DNA from: Cardiobacterium sp963553325
GTDB lineage: Bacteria > Pseudomonadota > Gammaproteobacteria > Cardiobacteriales > Cardiobacteriaceae
Length of the DNA: 5,362 bases
Reading direction: 5' to 3'
Assembly: GCA_963553325.1 (NCBI GenBank)
Contig: CAUVOF010000129.1
Span: 1-5,362 of the forward strand
The position numbers and the translations under genes are program-made. The notes under the pieces were generated by a model. It was not told where the DNA came from. It made no database searches and saw nothing but the letters and a program-made list of their open reading frames with translations. How positions within the stretch are numbered: position 1 is the first letter of the stretch; each line of letters opens with the position of its first letter. Below, piece after piece: positions 4,610 through 5,362 of the stretch.

Positions 4610-5362
4610 TCAGGCGGGGTGTTTCAGGTGGTACTCAATGCTGGCGATGGCGTGCAGCAGGCAGAGCAGGATAAAAGCGGTCATCGTCCATTCGCCGCTG
4701 TCTTGATAGATGCGCAAGGCGAAGATGCCGATGCCAGTGGCGTTGAGCAGATGGATGGCGAGCAGGGCGAAACGGGCGAGGGTTTGCCACAGCGGTTCGA
4801 GGCAGCGCAGCGGACGGGGCAGCGCATAGCAGCGGTAATGGTAGCCGAGGGTTAGCGCCAGCAGCGGGCAGATGATGAGCGGCCAGGGCGTCGGCATGTC
4901 GCTATTCACAAACATGAAAGCGGCGGGAATGGTGAACGCGCCTTGGTCGAGGAAGGCGCGGCGCGCGGTGATGTTATCGGCGGGTACGCGCCACCAGCAG
5001 AAGAGATAAAGAGCGATGCTGCAAACGATTGCGACGGGCAAGAGTTCGGGGTCGCCGTTCGGCACCAGGGTGAGCGCGCTTAAGGCGAGCCAGGCAAGGG
5101 CGATAAATAGCAGCAGGCTGCGCGACGGCACAAAGGCAGGCGGCGTTTGCGCGGCGATGACCCGCTTGTATTGCCAGAGGAGGTAAAAGGCGCGAATGAT
5201 GAGCCAAAGGATGGTGGCAGGCGTGGTCGCGTCGTTGTCGATACTGAGGGTGATGACGGTAATGTCTGCCAGCAGCCAGCGCGGCCAATAGGGAAAGCGG
5301 CGGTAGGCTTGCTCAAGACCGCGCAGCGGCGGGCAGGCGCGGAACAGCAGGCGTTTGCCGTT
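4610..5362 (-). CDS. Polytopic membrane protein of unknown function, 5' truncated by window edge
   Basis: The minus-strand frame is open from the window edge to the TGA at 4612-4610, giving 250 residues. The GTG at 5131 is an internal valine (residue 78), because the 77 codons before it are also protein-like. About eight hydrophobic segments are arranged as four helical hairpins. Each has a short acidic or polar turn (DND near 42-44, NGDPE 102-106, NSDMP 153-157, QDSGE 220-224) and an aromatic/basic end (YLLWQYKR 60-67, YLFCWWR 119-125, GYHYRCY 173-179, IEYHLKH 242-248). That pattern fits an inner-membrane protein with basic ends in the cytoplasm. PLRGLE (12-17) and PLRCLE (184-189) precede the first and last hairpins. 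The C-terminus resembles the end of the downstream J-domain protein (YHLKHPA against YHYLKP). An N-terminal J-domain outside the window is possible. I recognise no family and assign no function. Confidence 0.75.
   Translation of the reverse strand, partial: NGKRLLFRACPPLRGLEQAYRRFPYWPRWLLADITVITLSIDNDATTPATILWLIIRAFYLLWQYKRVIAAQTPPAFVPSRSLLLFIALAWLALSALTLVPNGDPELLPVAIVCSIALYLFCWWRVPADNITARRAFLDQGAFTIPAAFMFVNSDMPTPWPLIICPLLALTLGYHYRCYALPRPLRCLEPLWQTLARFALLAIHLLNATGIGIFALRIYQDSGEWTMTAFILLCLLHAIASIEYHLKHPA

Noticed and set aside
3540..4706. 388-codon open frame on the + strand opposite the J-domain gene
   Set aside because: It runs antisense through the J-domain gene, the mini-ORF and the end of the membrane-protein gene. 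Its repeats are mirror images of the sense repeats and it shows no family signature. It is a by-product of high GC at codon third positions.
4610..5131. GTG at 5131 as the start of the membrane-protein gene
   Set aside because: The same frame stays open for 77 more codons to the window edge with membrane-protein-like composition and a matching hairpin repeat, so the gene is truncated and the GTG is internal.

Overview
The window is GC-rich, tightly packed bacterial DNA. One gene is read on + at the left. A run of co-directional genes is read on - at the right. The two groups converge on a 332-base intergenic spacer at 1799-2130. Gene content points to a proteobacterium: a large proteobacterial-type NAD-glutamate dehydrogenase, a degenerate RPD-type J-domain protein, and a GTAG-headed REP-like palindrome pair. 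A mevalonate-pathway decarboxylase is unusual in this phylum. The combination would suit a host-associated gammaproteobacterium such as a Cardiobacteriaceae relative, but that placement is inference and weak.

Left (1-1836): the C-terminal 598 residues of NAD-GDH, followed by a clean intrinsic terminator. Middle (1837-2130): no gene. It holds a series of palindromes: an AT-rich hairpin, two inverted copies of a GTAG-headed REP-like palindrome, a nested stem-loop, and a weak terminator-like hairpin for the leftward operon. Right (2131-5362, all -): a polytopic membrane protein cut by the window edge, a 23-codon mini-ORF, a J-domain protein with internal repeats and a C-terminal membrane anchor, and mvaD.

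The leftward genes look like one transcription unit. The mini-ORF overlaps the J-domain gene by ATGA, and the J-domain gene overlaps mvaD by ATGA. Only the mini-ORF has an obvious Shine-Dalgarno sequence, so downstream translation is probably coupled. The mini-ORF region resembles both the mvaD start and the mvaD GHMP motif, so it looks like an internally deleted relic of a second mvaD copy. This implies that the segment holding the 3' end of the upstream gene plus the mvaD start was once duplicated. Repetition recurs in the leftward proteins: an 82-residue module is duplicated and three 16-residue units occur in the J-domain protein, and about four helical-hairpin repeats occur in the membrane protein. 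I see no recognised defence system, CRISPR array, insertion sequence or RNA gene.
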